NCBI GenBank assembly: GCA_963575745.1
Contig: CAUYUJ010014631.1
Location: 178,895 to 242,894 of the forward strand
DNA: 64,000 nt
Reading direction: 5' to 3'
Source: Prorocentrum cordatum
Taxonomy: Eukaryota; Sar; Dinophyceae; Prorocentrales; Prorocentraceae
Part shown: positions 1 to 10,055 of the stretch, one piece after another
Layout of the letters: each line of letters opens with the position of its first letter
Numbering within the stretch: position 1 is the first letter of the stretch
Program-made: the position numbers and the translations under genes
The notes under the pieces: generated by a model
Seen by the model: only the letters and a program-made list of their open reading frames with translations
What the model was told of the DNA's origin: nothing
Databases searched by the model: none

Positions 1-66
1 TAATCTTTCGGCCGCCTTAGAAGCCAGAACACTACCACCATCACCGAGATCGGGATGGTCTTCCCT
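1..66 (-). CDS. possible internal exon running off the window start, hydrophobic
   Basis: Read on the minus strand, a pyrimidine-rich acceptor (gcctccacag) at 67-69 is followed by an open frame that leaves the window at position 1. The frame contains a run of about ten hydrophobic residues (VMVVVFWLL) followed by RRPKD, which would fit one end of a membrane segment. Nothing identifies the protein. The only support is the acceptor, the open frame and the inverted-repeat element sitting just upstream in what would be the intron. The segment is too short to exclude chance. Confidence 0.3.
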
Positions 67-101
67 CTGTGGAGGCACACCGCCGATTTGGCGTTGGTGT
101 C

Positions 102-284
102 TACTCCAGATTTCGTAATAAAAGGGAGGGGGTCTGGACCCTCCAAGACAAGCCATTTCAGACCTCCCCCGTGGGAGAACCCTCCAAAACATCGTCCCCA
201 GACCCCCCCAGGCCCTCCAAGCTAGCCTGGAAGAGACCCGCCCCGAAACGAGACCCCCCTCCCTTTATTACGAAATCTGGAGTA
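102..284. mobile_element. 183-bp MITE-like element with 34-bp terminal inverted repeats
   Basis: Positions 102-135 (tactccagatttcgtaataa...) and 251-284 are near-perfect inverted copies, differing by one inserted base in an A or G run. The element begins with TA and ends with TA, so a TA target duplication cannot be separated from the repeat. The interior has no coding frame. This is the structure of a non-autonomous DNA transposon. It lies about 35 bp upstream of the acceptor proposed for the exon at 1-66. Confidence 0.8.
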
Positions 285-419
285 ACCCCTAGGCCTGCGA
301 CATCAGGAGACAGCAACACGCGCCCACGGGCCTGCGGTCACCCTCCTGCGTGAGCGGCCTCAGGAGCTGCTCCAGCCCCCTGCTGCCGCCGATGCTGGCG
401 CTGACGTGGCACAGATATC

Positions 420-835
420 TCGGCGGGGAGGGGAGGAGGAGGAGGAGGAGGAGGAGGAGGAGGGAGGAGGAGGAGGAGGAGGAGGAGGAGGAGGAGGAGG
501 AGGAGAGGCAGGAGGAGGAGGAGGAGGAGGAGGAGGAGGGAGGAGGAGGAGGAGGAGGAGGAGGAGGAGGAGGGAGAGGAGGAGGAGGAGGAGGAGGGAG
601 GAGAGGAGGAGGAGGCGAGAGGGAGGAGGAGGAGGAGGAGGAGGAGAGGGAGGATGGAGGAGGAGGAGGAGGAGGAGGAAGAGGGAGGAGGAGGAGGAGG
701 AGGGAGGAGAGAGGAGGAGGAGAGAGGAAGAGGAGGAGGAGGAGGAGGAAGAGGAGGAGGAGGAGGGAGGGAGGGAGGCAGGAAGGGAGGTAGGGAGGGA
801 TGGAGGAGGAGGAGGAGGAGAGAAGAAGAAGAAGA
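420..835. repeat. GGA/GAG polypurine tract
   Basis: This is an almost uninterrupted purine strand of GGA and GAG triplets with occasional A insertions, ending in GAAGAAGAAG. All long open frames here are low-complexity translations (poly-E, poly-G or poly-R on one strand, poly-S, poly-P or poly-L on the other) and are not genes. The tract is close to mirror-symmetric and could form a triplex. Confidence 0.95.
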
Positions 836-1112
836 AGGGCCCGGACCGCCAGAGCCCCTCCAAGCGCGTCGCTAAGTGCGGAAGCATGGTCTGACGAGTT
901 CGGCCCCGTGAGGCCCTGCTCCAGCTCGGGGGAGGCGACGTCGCAGAATACAAGCTGAGGGAAAGTGGTCCTCGGAAGGGGTTGGGAGCGCAAGGGTCCA
1001 CGCATTGAACACCGAGGGGCAAGGGGGGGGAAAGGAAAGCAGGAGGTGGTGGCGGAGCGAGGAGCGCGGCGGCCTCATCCTCGCTCCTCCTCCCCCTCCT
1101 CCGCCCAGTCGC

Positions 1113-1232
1113 TCAGTCCGCGCGCGCGCGCCTGACCACGCCGTCGAACATGAGACGATCGGACTGCCTGCTCAGCTCGAGCTGGAAAGCGCTGAACATG
1201 AGGTAGACGCGGTTCGAGAAGTCTTCGATGCG
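1113..1232 (-). CDS. short terminal exon of a small unknown protein
   Basis: The minus-strand acceptor cttcccgccag precedes 39 codons ending in TGA at 1113-1115. The translation (RIEDFSNRVYLMFSAF..., then QSDRLMFDGVVRRARAD) has balanced composition and high third-position GC, unlike the surrounding repeats. It joins in frame to the 48-nt exon at 1420-1467 through an intron at 1233-1419. No family is recognised. If translation starts at the ATG in the upstream exon, the whole protein would be about 54 residues. Confidence 0.45.
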   Translation of the reverse strand, partial: RIEDFSNRVYLMFSAFQLELSRQSDRLMFDGVVRRARAD

Positions 1233-1419
1233 CTGGCGGGAAGGGACGAGTGAGACACATTTGCTCTGGCAGTCAGCTCTGCCACGGCCGACGAGCCGCT
1301 CACCCTTCGCCTCCTCTTCCTCCTTGTCATCATCCTTCTCCTCCTCGTCCTCATATTTCAGTGCAGCATTGTTGGAGAAGGGTGCATGACAATCATGAGA
1401 TGATACCGCGAAACCTCAC

Positions 1420-1467
1420 CAGCTGGACGCGCGCACACCGCGTGCGAAAGCGTCTGGTCAACATGAA
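1420..1467 (-). CDS. 48-nt micro-exon upstream of the exon at 1113-1232
   Basis: The exon is bounded by an acceptor (ggctcag) at 1468-1470 and a strong donor, CAGCTG|GTGAGG, whose intron starts at 1419. It encodes FMLTRRFRTRCARVQL in phase 0 and reads straight into the next exon. The ATG two codons in could be the start codon if the acceptor receives the spliced leader by trans-splicing. I found no in-phase exon further upstream. The strong donor raises confidence, but the length is small. Confidence 0.4.
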
Positions 1468-1867
1468 CTGAGCCTACAAACCTATTGTTTCCTTTTGTTA
1501 TTGTCCTCCTCTGCATATTCCACTTTCTTTTCCTCCTGATTCTCCTCCTCCTCCTCTTTCTTGTCCTCTTGTTCCTGCTCCTCCTCTGTCCGTCTCCTTT
1601 CGCTACGTATTTCCTGCTCTTTCTTCTTGTCCCCTTCCTCCTCCTACTCCACCCTCCTTCTCCTCCTCCGCGGCGCACGCTCGGGATTCGGCCTCCCGCC
1701 CAGTGGCAGGCCAGAAGGACAACTGACCTGTCACTGGGACGCCTCTGGGTCCCAGTGGCAGGCCGACCTCGGCACATTCGCCAAGGACGTGCTCCGGATA
1801 AGGATGCGTGCTTCCGGCAGCGGGTCAGTAGGCATGGGCGTCGCATGACGGGGGAGCGACAACATCG

Positions 1868-2056
1868 GGGGCGGCCAAGAGGGGGGCGTCCACGAGGGGG
1901 GGGTGCAAATCATGGCCGGCGGCATGAGCGCGGCCCAGCGGGGGGCCGAGGGACGTCACGAAATCCGAAGAGGCGCCATGAAGTCGGGGGAAATGTCATG
2001 GCCCACGCCATAATATCCCCCCCCCAGTCATCACCCCCTTCTTTTCCGCCCCCGAC
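1868..2056 (+). repeat. dispersed repeat, copy 1 of 2
   Basis: About 190 bp, from ggccaagaggggggcgtcc through cccacgccataatatcccc to cttttccgcc. It recurs in the same orientation at 41693-41877 with scattered substitutions. No frame is conserved between the copies, so this is probably a non-coding interspersed repeat. Confidence 0.8.
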
Positions 2057-2299
2057 AAAAGAAGGGGGGAGAAAGGTGCACACTCCGGGCCGTCAACGCC
2101 CTTCTGTGGGCGTCCCTCGGAAGGCCCTGGTAAATCGGCCCATTCCTCGGCGACCTGGTCCCCTTGGAGGGCCCGGGTAAACTTGCCCCAGGTCCCTTGG
2201 AAGGGCCCTTTTGCAGCCCTCCCCGCTCCAAAAAAAAAAACTTTCCCCGGTAAACTGGTCCGTTCCCCCGGTGAGCTGGTCCACTCCCGGGCGGGAGGT

Positions 2300-2895
2300 T
2301 CTGAGGGTTCCTTGGCAGCTGCTCATGTGCCCCTCGGCAGCTTGTCAGGCGCCCCTTGGCAGCTTTCAAAGTGTTCCCCGACAGCTTTCCAGGCGCTCCT
2401 CGGCAGCTTTTCAGGAATTCATGGGCATCTTTTCAAGCGTTCCGTGGCCGCTCCTCGGCAGCTCTTCAGGCGCTCCTCGGCCCTTGGCAGCTTCCAAGGC
2501 GCTCCCTCGCAGCGTTGTAAAGCGTTCCTCGGCAACTTGTTAGTGCTCCTTGGCATTTGTTCAAGCGTTCCGTGGCCGCTCCTTCGCAGCTCTTCAGGCG
2601 TTCCTTGGCAACTTCGAAGGCACGCCTGGGCAGTTTTTAAAGCGCTCCTCAATGTCATTTGGCAGCTTGTAAAGGGCTCCTTGACAACGTGTCAGGCACT
2701 CCTTGGCAATTGTTCAGCCGCTCCTTGACAGCTTGTTAAAAACGCTCCGTGGCATCTCTGAAGGCGCTCCCTGGCGGTTTGTATGACGCTCCTTGGCACC
2801 TGCTCAAGCGTTCCTCGCCAGCTTTGGAAGCGCTCGCTGGCAAAGTTTAAAGCACTCCCTGGCATCCTTTGGGGCGCTCCTCACGGAGCAGATTT
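2300..2895 (+). repeat. degenerate 22-bp minisatellite
   Basis: The repeated unit has the form tggcagcttttcaggcgctcct. Nine consecutive 22-nt units can be lined up between about 2685 and 2885, and more degenerate units continue upstream to about 2300. Open frames on both strands are by-products of the 22-bp period. Confidence 0.85.
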
Positions 2896-3059
2896 GGGAC
2901 TCCCTCGTAGCAGTCTTGGGGGCCCCCTTGGGCCGTGGCTGGGCCGTTGTCCTTGAACTGGTTACTGCTGCCTGCTGCTGCCTCTTCTGATGCTGGGCGG
3001 CCGCTCGCCAGGTGCGTGCCTCGCCACGCCCGCGCGGCGGGCGGCGAGGTGGAGACGGG

Positions 3060-3276
3060 CCCGGCGTCGAGGCCGATGCAGGCGGAGGGGGAGAAGGAGG
3101 AGGAGGAGGAGAAGGAGGAGGAAGAGGAGAAGGAGGAAAGGAGGAGGAGGAGGAGGAGGTCTCTAAGGCCGTCTTGTAAGCTTCTTGGGTTACCCTGTGG
3201 GCGCACACTCGCTCGTCGACGTCTTCGTGGCGCAGGCCATCACGAGGAGGAGCAGGATGGAAAGAGGGGGGGGGAG

Positions 3277-3308
<32 letters not shown>

Positions 3309-3600
3309 GGACGAGGAGGAAGAGGAGGAGACGGAAGAGCAGGAGAAGAAGGAGGAGGAAGTGGAGAGAGGAGGAGGAAGAGGAGGAGGAAGAAGAGGAG
3401 GTGGAGGAGGAGGAAAACGAGGAGGCGGAAGACAAAGAGGCGCGTCGGACCACGAGGAAGATCGATGAGGAGTGAGGGGGGACGAGGGAGGAGAGGGAAG
3501 CTGGAGGACGCAGGGCCTTTCTCGTCGTCGCCCTTCGTCGTCGTCGTCGTCGTCAGTCTTTAAGCGTCGTCGTCCTCGTCCTCGTCCTCGTCGCCACTTG
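3060..3600. repeat. GGA tract followed by a GTC-rich tract
   Basis: The stretch from 3085 to 3465 is mostly GGA/GAG polypurine, broken by about 60 bp of ordinary sequence near 3175-3235. The stretch from 3518 to 3600 is CGT/GTC repeats. No credible coding frame is present. The following 3600-4060 shows no gene that I can support. Confidence 0.9.
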
Positions 3601-4071
3601 TTCTGGTCGTCGGTCGTCGGCCGCCACCGCCGACGCGTTCTCTCACGCGCGCACACGGCCCACCAAAGAGGTGAGGACGGGAGGAGGGGAATCGGGAGAA
3701 GGGTCGGATGGGGGAGAATGAGGAGGAGCACGAGGGACAGAGAAAGATGAATCACTCCTATAGAGACGCGATCGCCGCATTGGGACTGCCTTGGGTTCCT
3801 GCGGGGTAGTATCGGTAACCCACTGGAGCTCTCATGGGGCCCTCTGGGGCCGTCTTGGGGTTTGCGTGTCAGTCGTAGGGACTTTTGGCCGTCTGGCCCG
3901 TCCTGAGTCGTCTAGGAGCCCTCTTGCACCGTTCTGAGGTCGATGTGGAAACATTTGCATGTAGTTTTCGAGCGCATCTTCACTGATCGCTGTCATCCGT
4001 TGCGGACGTTAACACAAGGAGGAGGGGGAACGTGGGACGAGGAGGAGGACCAATGAGAAGTAAGGGGGGAA

Positions 4072-4073
4072 AT

Positions 4074-4106
<33 letters not shown>

Positions 4107-4350
4107 CTGATGATGATGATGATGATGTTGATGATGATCATGATGATGATAATGTTGATGATGATGATGACGATGATGATGGTGGTGATGATGTTGGTGG
4201 TGATGATGGTGATACTGGTGATGATGACGCTGGTGATCAGGCTCACGATCGTGATGTTGCCGACGAATAGCACAACGATGATGACGAGTGTGATGATGAT
4301 GATGATGCTGATGATGATGATGATGATGATGAGGATGATGATGCGCATGG
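4072..4350. repeat. GAT microsatellite
   Basis: The plus strand is dominated by GAT triplets with GGT and GCT variants, giving poly-Met, poly-Asp or poly-Ile translations. A shorter GGA tract follows at 4485-4550. Neither supports a gene. Confidence 0.95.
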
Positions 4351-4809
4351 TGATGCGGGGGCTGGAATGAAGATAAAGAGGAGACGAACGAAGGCGAAAA
4401 TGGTTGTCACATGTGACGCCTGTTTGCCCCCAATGTTTGAGGAAGTCTCTTGGCCGTTGCCGTCGGCGGTCTCGGAAGCTTGGGGGGAGGAGGAGGGGAA
4501 GGAGGAGGAGGAGGAGGAAGAGGAGGAGGGGGAGGAGGAGGGTGGAGGAGCAGCTTCCTGCGATAAGCATAACACTCGAATGGCCCTCGGCCCACTCCGC
4601 TGCCGCGCCGGGGCTATGGGAGCTGAAGGGCCGTGCCGCCCGTGTTGCTGCGGATGCTGGGCTGTCTCTCGGGGGCCTGGGGCAGGACTGTTGGGGGCCT
4701 CTTCGGCCCTCCTGAGGGCCTCTTCGGGGCCTGTCCGGGGCGCCCCAGGCGCCTCTGAGAGGCTATCGGGCCATCTGGGAGCGGACAATTAGTTCAACAT
4801 GGGGCTCTC

Positions 4810-5640
4810 CCTGCGGGAATCCTCTTGTAAAGGTTTCAAATGCAACGTGGTGTACGTGTTGCCTGCATGGCGATACGTCCTGCCTGCATTGTGCGCACGA
4901 TAGACGCAATGTCTGGGCTTTTGTTGTGTACGGCTCGCTGGCGTGTCGTACGCCAGGTGTGCCCGTGTTGATACTTTGTGCGCACGTTCTGTGCACGCTG
5001 TAGACAATGGCAAAACCTTACTTTACGCATGCATGTTGTATGCCCTTCGCTTGCGTGTCGCACGCACCCCTCGTGCTTGAATACGTGTCGTGCACGGGTC
5101 GTGTACTTTCCATATACGTTTCGTATACGTGTTGGATAACTCTTCCACGCCTTTGATACGTGTGGCGCCCGATTGTCGCGACCGTGTCGTATGCTGTGCC
5201 TGATGCGTGTTTGGGTCGTCTCGCATACGCTTCGCAACAACGCTTAACAAAATTGATGCAATACGTGTGCTACGCGTGTCGGGTCTGTCTCGGGTCCATG
5301 CTGTGCGCGTTTCGTCGACGTTCAAGGTGCGTTTTTCTTACGTCCTGTATACGTTGTGTGTACGTGCAGGGAGTGTTCGGGACCGTACTGGAAACGTTTC
5401 GTGCACGTCCCACGCAAGTGTCGTGCATGTCGTAAACGTTGTCCGTGCTTTGCGCGTTCGCATACATTCCGTAGACGTACTGCGTACGTTCCAAATGCGG
5501 TTCGCATACACACTTCATGCGTTGCGTAGGCGTGCCATACACGGTCGCCCGGTTTAGTGTGCTTTGCGAATACGTGTCGCGTGCGTTCTGCGTCCGTTTC
5601 GTATGCGTACAATACATGTGTCGTACCCACTCGCATATGC
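4810..5640. repeat. degenerate tandem array rich in CGTAYGTG-like motifs
   Basis: The sequence repeats variants of acgtgt, cgcatac and cgttccg without a fixed unit that I can align by eye. The period appears to be about 20-22 bp. Overlapping open frames occur in all six frames, as expected for such an array. The array fades into AT-rich DNA from about 5650 onward. Confidence 0.6.
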
Positions 5641-5649
5641 GTCCCAAAT

Positions 5650-6440
5650 TTCCGTCAAACAAAATTTCGGAATCATCCAAATACGAACCATTCGTTCTTC
5701 GTTACACATGCGCTGCGTAGGCGATCTGATTCGCTTCACGTACGTTTAATGTATTGTAGTTTCCGTGTCACAGACGCTCCATACATGTATCCTGTTATTG
5801 ACGCTTACGTTTCACCAACAATTCAAATCAACAACATAAACGTTTATGTATGCTCACTTTGTAGTGGTATTGCTTCTACACTTGTTGTCATGAGTATACC
5901 TAATTGGACAAATACCATCAGCACTACCACGCGCACCGATTGATACGTTTCCCGCTGGCTGTTTGGAGAAACTGAATGGTTGCACAGAAGCCTACTAGTT
6001 CGGTTGTCAGACCGTTCCAGGACGACCCCGTTCGAAACACTCGCCATCGTAACGCCCGCAAGCCTCGCGGGCTCTCCCATGGGTTGACTCGCTCGGATGT
6101 ACCACGCCCTGTAGCACCGCTGAAAAATAAAAATACACAAAAGCGCATTGCGATGTTGTTATATGATATTATTATATTATATTAATATTATAGTATAGTA
6201 ATGTATCCTTAATGTGATATAATAATATTATTATAACAAAGCAACAAATACTGTGTACTATTTTAAGTTATCAGATCCATTCTAAATAGTGGAACAGTGT
6301 TCAACACTCGCACGTAGTAATCCATTGCATGAACCATATACTGCACTGTTCTAACATACGAACCCAATGATTACAACTGCGTGCACGCTAACATACACGC
6401 ACACATACCTAAGGACTACAATGCGTATATCGTAAACGAA
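5650..6440. other. AT-rich stretch without a recognisable gene
   Basis: GC content drops sharply compared with the rest of the window. Positions 6145-6260 are almost pure A/T (tatattatattaatatt). I see no exon with the coding signature of the other genes. It may be an old insertion or a spacer. Confidence 0.6.
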
Positions 6441-6719
6441 CATATACACTAATCAAACCCGACACCTCGACACGCCTGCCCACCCAACCGCCCGAGCCCG
6501 CACCCGCGCCCACAGGGGGGGGCCGAGGGGGGCGGAACGGGCGAAAACCATCTGGATTAACTTTGAAAAAACCCACTGCCCCCGAGAGCCATTTCCTCTT
6601 CCTCACTTTTTTCTTTTTTCCACTCACCCTCGCTGGTGCCCGTCCTGCAGTCGGCGCCCCGCTGGCCGACTCGCAGAGCCCCCCGCTCCGCCTCTTCAAA
6701 AGAGAGCGCTTGAAGAACC

Positions 6720-8735
6720 TCAGCTCCTCCTCCTCCTCCTCCTCCTCCTCCTCCTCCTCCTCCTCCTCTCCTCCTCCTCCTCCTCCGCCACTCCCCTTTA
6801 CTCTTCCTCCTCCTCTTGCTCGTCCCTCCTGCCCGTCCTCCTCCCCTTCCTTCTCCTCTTCCTCCTCCTCCTCCCCTACCTCATCCCCCCCCCCTCCCCC
6901 CCTATCGTTTCCCTCCTCGCCTTCCTCCCCAATCCCCTTACCCCTCCTCCTCCCCCCCCCCTCCTCCTCCTCCTCCCCCCCCTCCTCCTCCTCCCCCTCG
7001 TCCTCCTCCTCCTCCTCCCCCATCATCCCCCTACTCCTCCCAACCCTCATCTCCCTGCCCCTAGTCCGCGCGGGCCCGGCTCTGCCGCGCGCGGTCGGCC
7101 AAGGAGAGCCTCGGCTTCTTCGCCGGGGGAGCCTCCTCCTGCGGAGCGGGCGCGGACGGCCCCGCCTCCGCAGGCACGGCCACGCCCTGCTCCCGGGGCG
7201 CGCTCACGGGCACGGCCACGTCCTGCTGGCGGGGCAAGCAAGACGGACGAGGGGGTTGGGGAGGAGGAGGAGGAGGAGGATGAGGAGGAGGAGGACGAGG
7301 AGGAGGATAAGGAGGACGAGGATAAGGAGGAGGAGGAGGAGGAGGAGGACGACGACGAGGAAGGCGAGGAGGAAGATCGACGAGCAAGGATGGATGGGGG
7401 TAGGAGGAGGATCTAGCATCGAGGATCGGGAACCCATGTCGACGGGGACGAGGAGGAGGAGGAGGAGAAGGAGGAGGGGGAGGAGGAGGAAGATGGGGAT
7501 AGCGAGGATGAGGAGGAGGAGGAGGAGGAGGATCGAAAACCGACAATGGAGGAGGGGGAGGTGAGGAGGAGGTGCCACTCCTCCCTCCCCCCTCCCCCTT
7601 GCCCCATCATCCTCCTCGCAGTCGCAAGTGCGCAAAAAGAAACATCACGTCCTCCCCCTCCTCCTCCTCCCGCTCCTCCTCCTCCTCCTCCTCCTCCTCC
7701 TCCTCGTCCTCCTCCTCCTCCTCCTCCTCCTCCTACTTCCCATCCTCCTCCTCCGGGGGAGGTGAGGAGGAGGTGGAGGAGGGAGGAGTGCCCCCGGAGG
7801 CCTCCTGACGCCCCACAGTGCCCACCTCAAAGGCCCCAACCACATGAGCCTCGATCCTCCTCCCTCCTCCCTCCTCCCTCTCCTCCTCCCAAGTCTTCGT
7901 CGTCGTCGTCGTCATCGTCGCCCGCATCGCCATCGCAATCATCATCCACATCATCGCCATCATCGTCGTCGTCGCCATCATCATCGTGATCGCCGTCACC
8001 GCCATCGTCATCACCATCACCGCCATCACCGTCATCACCGTCACATTCACCAGCATCAGGGTCATCAGCGTCCTCCTCCTCCTTCCTCCTCCTCCGCCTC
8101 CTCCTCCCCCTACTCCCCCTCCTCCTCCTCCGCCTCCTCCTCCTCCTCCTCCTTCCTCCTCCTCCTCCTCCTCTCCTCCTCCCCCATCCTCCACCCCCTC
8201 TCCTCCTCCTTTTCCTCCTCCTCCTCCTCCTCCTCCTCCTCCTCCTCCTCCGCCTCCCCCATCCCCCTCCTCCTCCTCCTTCCTCCTCGCCCTCCTCCTC
8301 CGTTCCTCCTCCTCCCCCCCCTCCTCCCTCCTCCTCCTCCTCCTCATACTACTCCTCTCTTCCTCCTCCCCCTCCGCCCTCCCTTTTCCTCCCCCTCCTC
8401 CTCCTCCACCTCCTCCTTGATGCTGCTCTCCCCAACTCCCTTCCTCCTCCTCCTCCTCCTCCGCCTCCTCCTCTGCTCCTCCCTCCTCCTCCATCCTCTC
8501 TCCTCCTCCTCCTCCTCCTCCCTCCTCTCCTCCTCCTTTCCTCCCCTCCTCCTCTCTCCTCTCTCCTCCTCCTCCTCCTCCTCCTCCTCCTCCCCCCCTT
8601 CCTCCCCCTCTCCTCCTCCCCCTCATCCTCCTCTTCCTCCTCCTACTCCTCCTCCTCCCTCCTCCCTCCTCCTTCTTCCTCATCCTCCGCCTCCTCCTTC
8701 TCCTCCTCCTCCTCCTCCTCCTCCTCCTCATCCTA
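6720..8735. repeat. 2-kb block of alternating TCC and GGA tracts
   Basis: TCC/CTC on the plus strand occupies 6720-7045, 7640-7760 and 8060-8735. GGA lies at 7255-7550 and a CAT/CGT mix at 7895-8060. The only non-repetitive island is 7060-7250. The long open frames are low-complexity artefacts. The block ends exactly where the minus-strand gene at 8733-9351 stops. Confidence 0.9.
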
Positions 8736-9351
8736 CTCCCCGAAGTCATTGCCGAGGCGGCGCTGCTCCGCCCAGTCGAGCATGTCGCCGCTCTTCCACT
8801 TCTCGATGAGCTCCTCCAGCTGGGCCGGCAGGGCGACCTTCGTGGGCTCCAGGTGCTTGCGAAGCTTCAGGGCGAGAGCGGCGGCCTCCGGCTGGTTGTT
8901 CACCTGGATCCAGTCGTGGAGCGCGGAGACGAGCACATACGTGACGGCCGCCGTCTCCACCCCGAAATCGCACGCTTTCCGGGCCCCCTTCAAGGGCGCC
9001 TTGTCGAACAGCTCCTTGGGGGCCTGCTTGAGCACGCCGATCTGGCCGCGCACGACGCTGACCAGCGAGCGAATGCCCGAATACTTCTGGTTCGTGCAGA
9101 TGGCCTTCACGAGGTCCGCCTGGCCCAAGAGGTCGCCGTCGCGAAACTCCGCCCAGGGCGGGCAACAACGCTGGAGCTCGGCAACGTCCTCCTCGAGGCA
9201 AGAGGTCCAATGCGCACGAAACGCCTCGTCCACGCGGGCCCGGGCCGTATCCACCGAGTTGCGAATGCCGTGGATGTCGAAGAAATCGTCGAAACCCTTC
9301 ACGTGGACGATGTGCCGAGGCGCGGCGGCGCTCGTCGTCTGCACGAGCATG
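8733..9351 (-). CDS. orphan protein, 204-residue exon
   Basis: On the minus strand a good acceptor (gctgctttcag) ends at 9352. The open frame that follows starts CATG, so ATG is the first codon after one base, which suits a trans-spliced leader. It runs to TGA at 8733-8735. The sequence is rich in amphipathic helices (for example PAQLEELIEKWKSGDMLDW near the C-terminus) and starts MLVQTTSAAAPRHIVHVKGF. Third positions are strongly G/C. No enzyme motif or zinc ligand pattern is visible and I do not recognise a family. The frame continues upstream only into trinucleotide repeats, which I take as intron or leader. It may be a complete small gene or the last exon of a larger one. Confidence 0.7.
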
Positions 9352-9402
9352 CTGAAAGCAGCGACCCTGGGGCGAGCGAGGAGAATACGGAAGGGAGCAG
9401 AC

Positions 9403-9520
<118 letters not shown>

Positions 9521-9584
9521 CAGAGTCGCCTGGCATGGAGCTCCCTAACTGCGTCAACCTGCTTCTCGGACGCGAGCTTCTTGG

Positions 9585-9850
9585 CCCGCTCGACGGACGG
9601 CTCCAAGAGGGCCCCAAGACGGTTCCAGAGGGCCCCAAGACGGCCCCAAACCAACATCGCAAAGCAGCGTTTGCGATCGGTGCGCGCGGGGGCCTCCCGG
9701 GGGCCTCTGGGAGCCGTCTTGGGGCCCTCTTGGGCCCCTCCGAAAGCTTTAGGAAGGGCCCAAGAGGGCCCCAATGCGGCTCCAAGAGGGCCCCAAGACG
9801 GTTCAAAGAGGCTCCAAGATGCCCCAAAGAGGGCCTTCTCAAGGCGCTCG
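9585..9850. repeat. 12-bp ccccaagagggc-type repeat, inverted halves
   Basis: Units such as gggccccaagac and gctccaagaggg run on the plus strand at 9595-9650. The reverse form (tcttggggccctcttgggcc) appears at 9715-9740 and the forward form returns at 9755-9840. This short motif is the commonest interspersed repeat in the window and produces long RPQEGPKRAP-like false open frames. Confidence 0.85.
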
Positions 9851-9904
9851 TCACTGTTACGCTGCATTCTGCTACACTGCACGCTGCTACACTTCCCTGA
9901 CCAG

Positions 9905-10010
9905 GGCAACTCGCTTAGGCATCTTCTCTGGATGGGCTGGTGGGGATACGCGAAGCGTCAAGAACCCCACCAGCCCTCTGGGCGTAGGTGGTCTAGAGCG
10001 TTTCCTCTTC
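9905..10010 (+). repeat. right-end module followed directly by left-end module of a dispersed element
   Basis: Positions 9918-9962 carry the module gatgggctggtggggatacg...gcgtca. Positions 9967-10005 carry cccaccagccctctgggcg followed by taggtggtct...cttccag. Elsewhere these two modules bound a roughly 1-kb unit, so here two units appear to abut. Confidence 0.65.
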
Positions 10011-10055
10011 CAGCTTCCTAATCAACCCCCTCTCCCCACCCTCTCCCCTGGAGTA

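Noticed and set aside
289-1022. Long Ser/Pro/Leu-rich and Glu/Gly-rich open frames over the GGA tract
   Set aside because: They are translations of a trinucleotide repeat in every frame of both strands; no unique sequence of protein type is included.
4032-4370. Poly-Met frame starting with many ATG codons
   Set aside because: It is a GAT microsatellite; the opposite strand gives poly-Ile/Ser of the same length.
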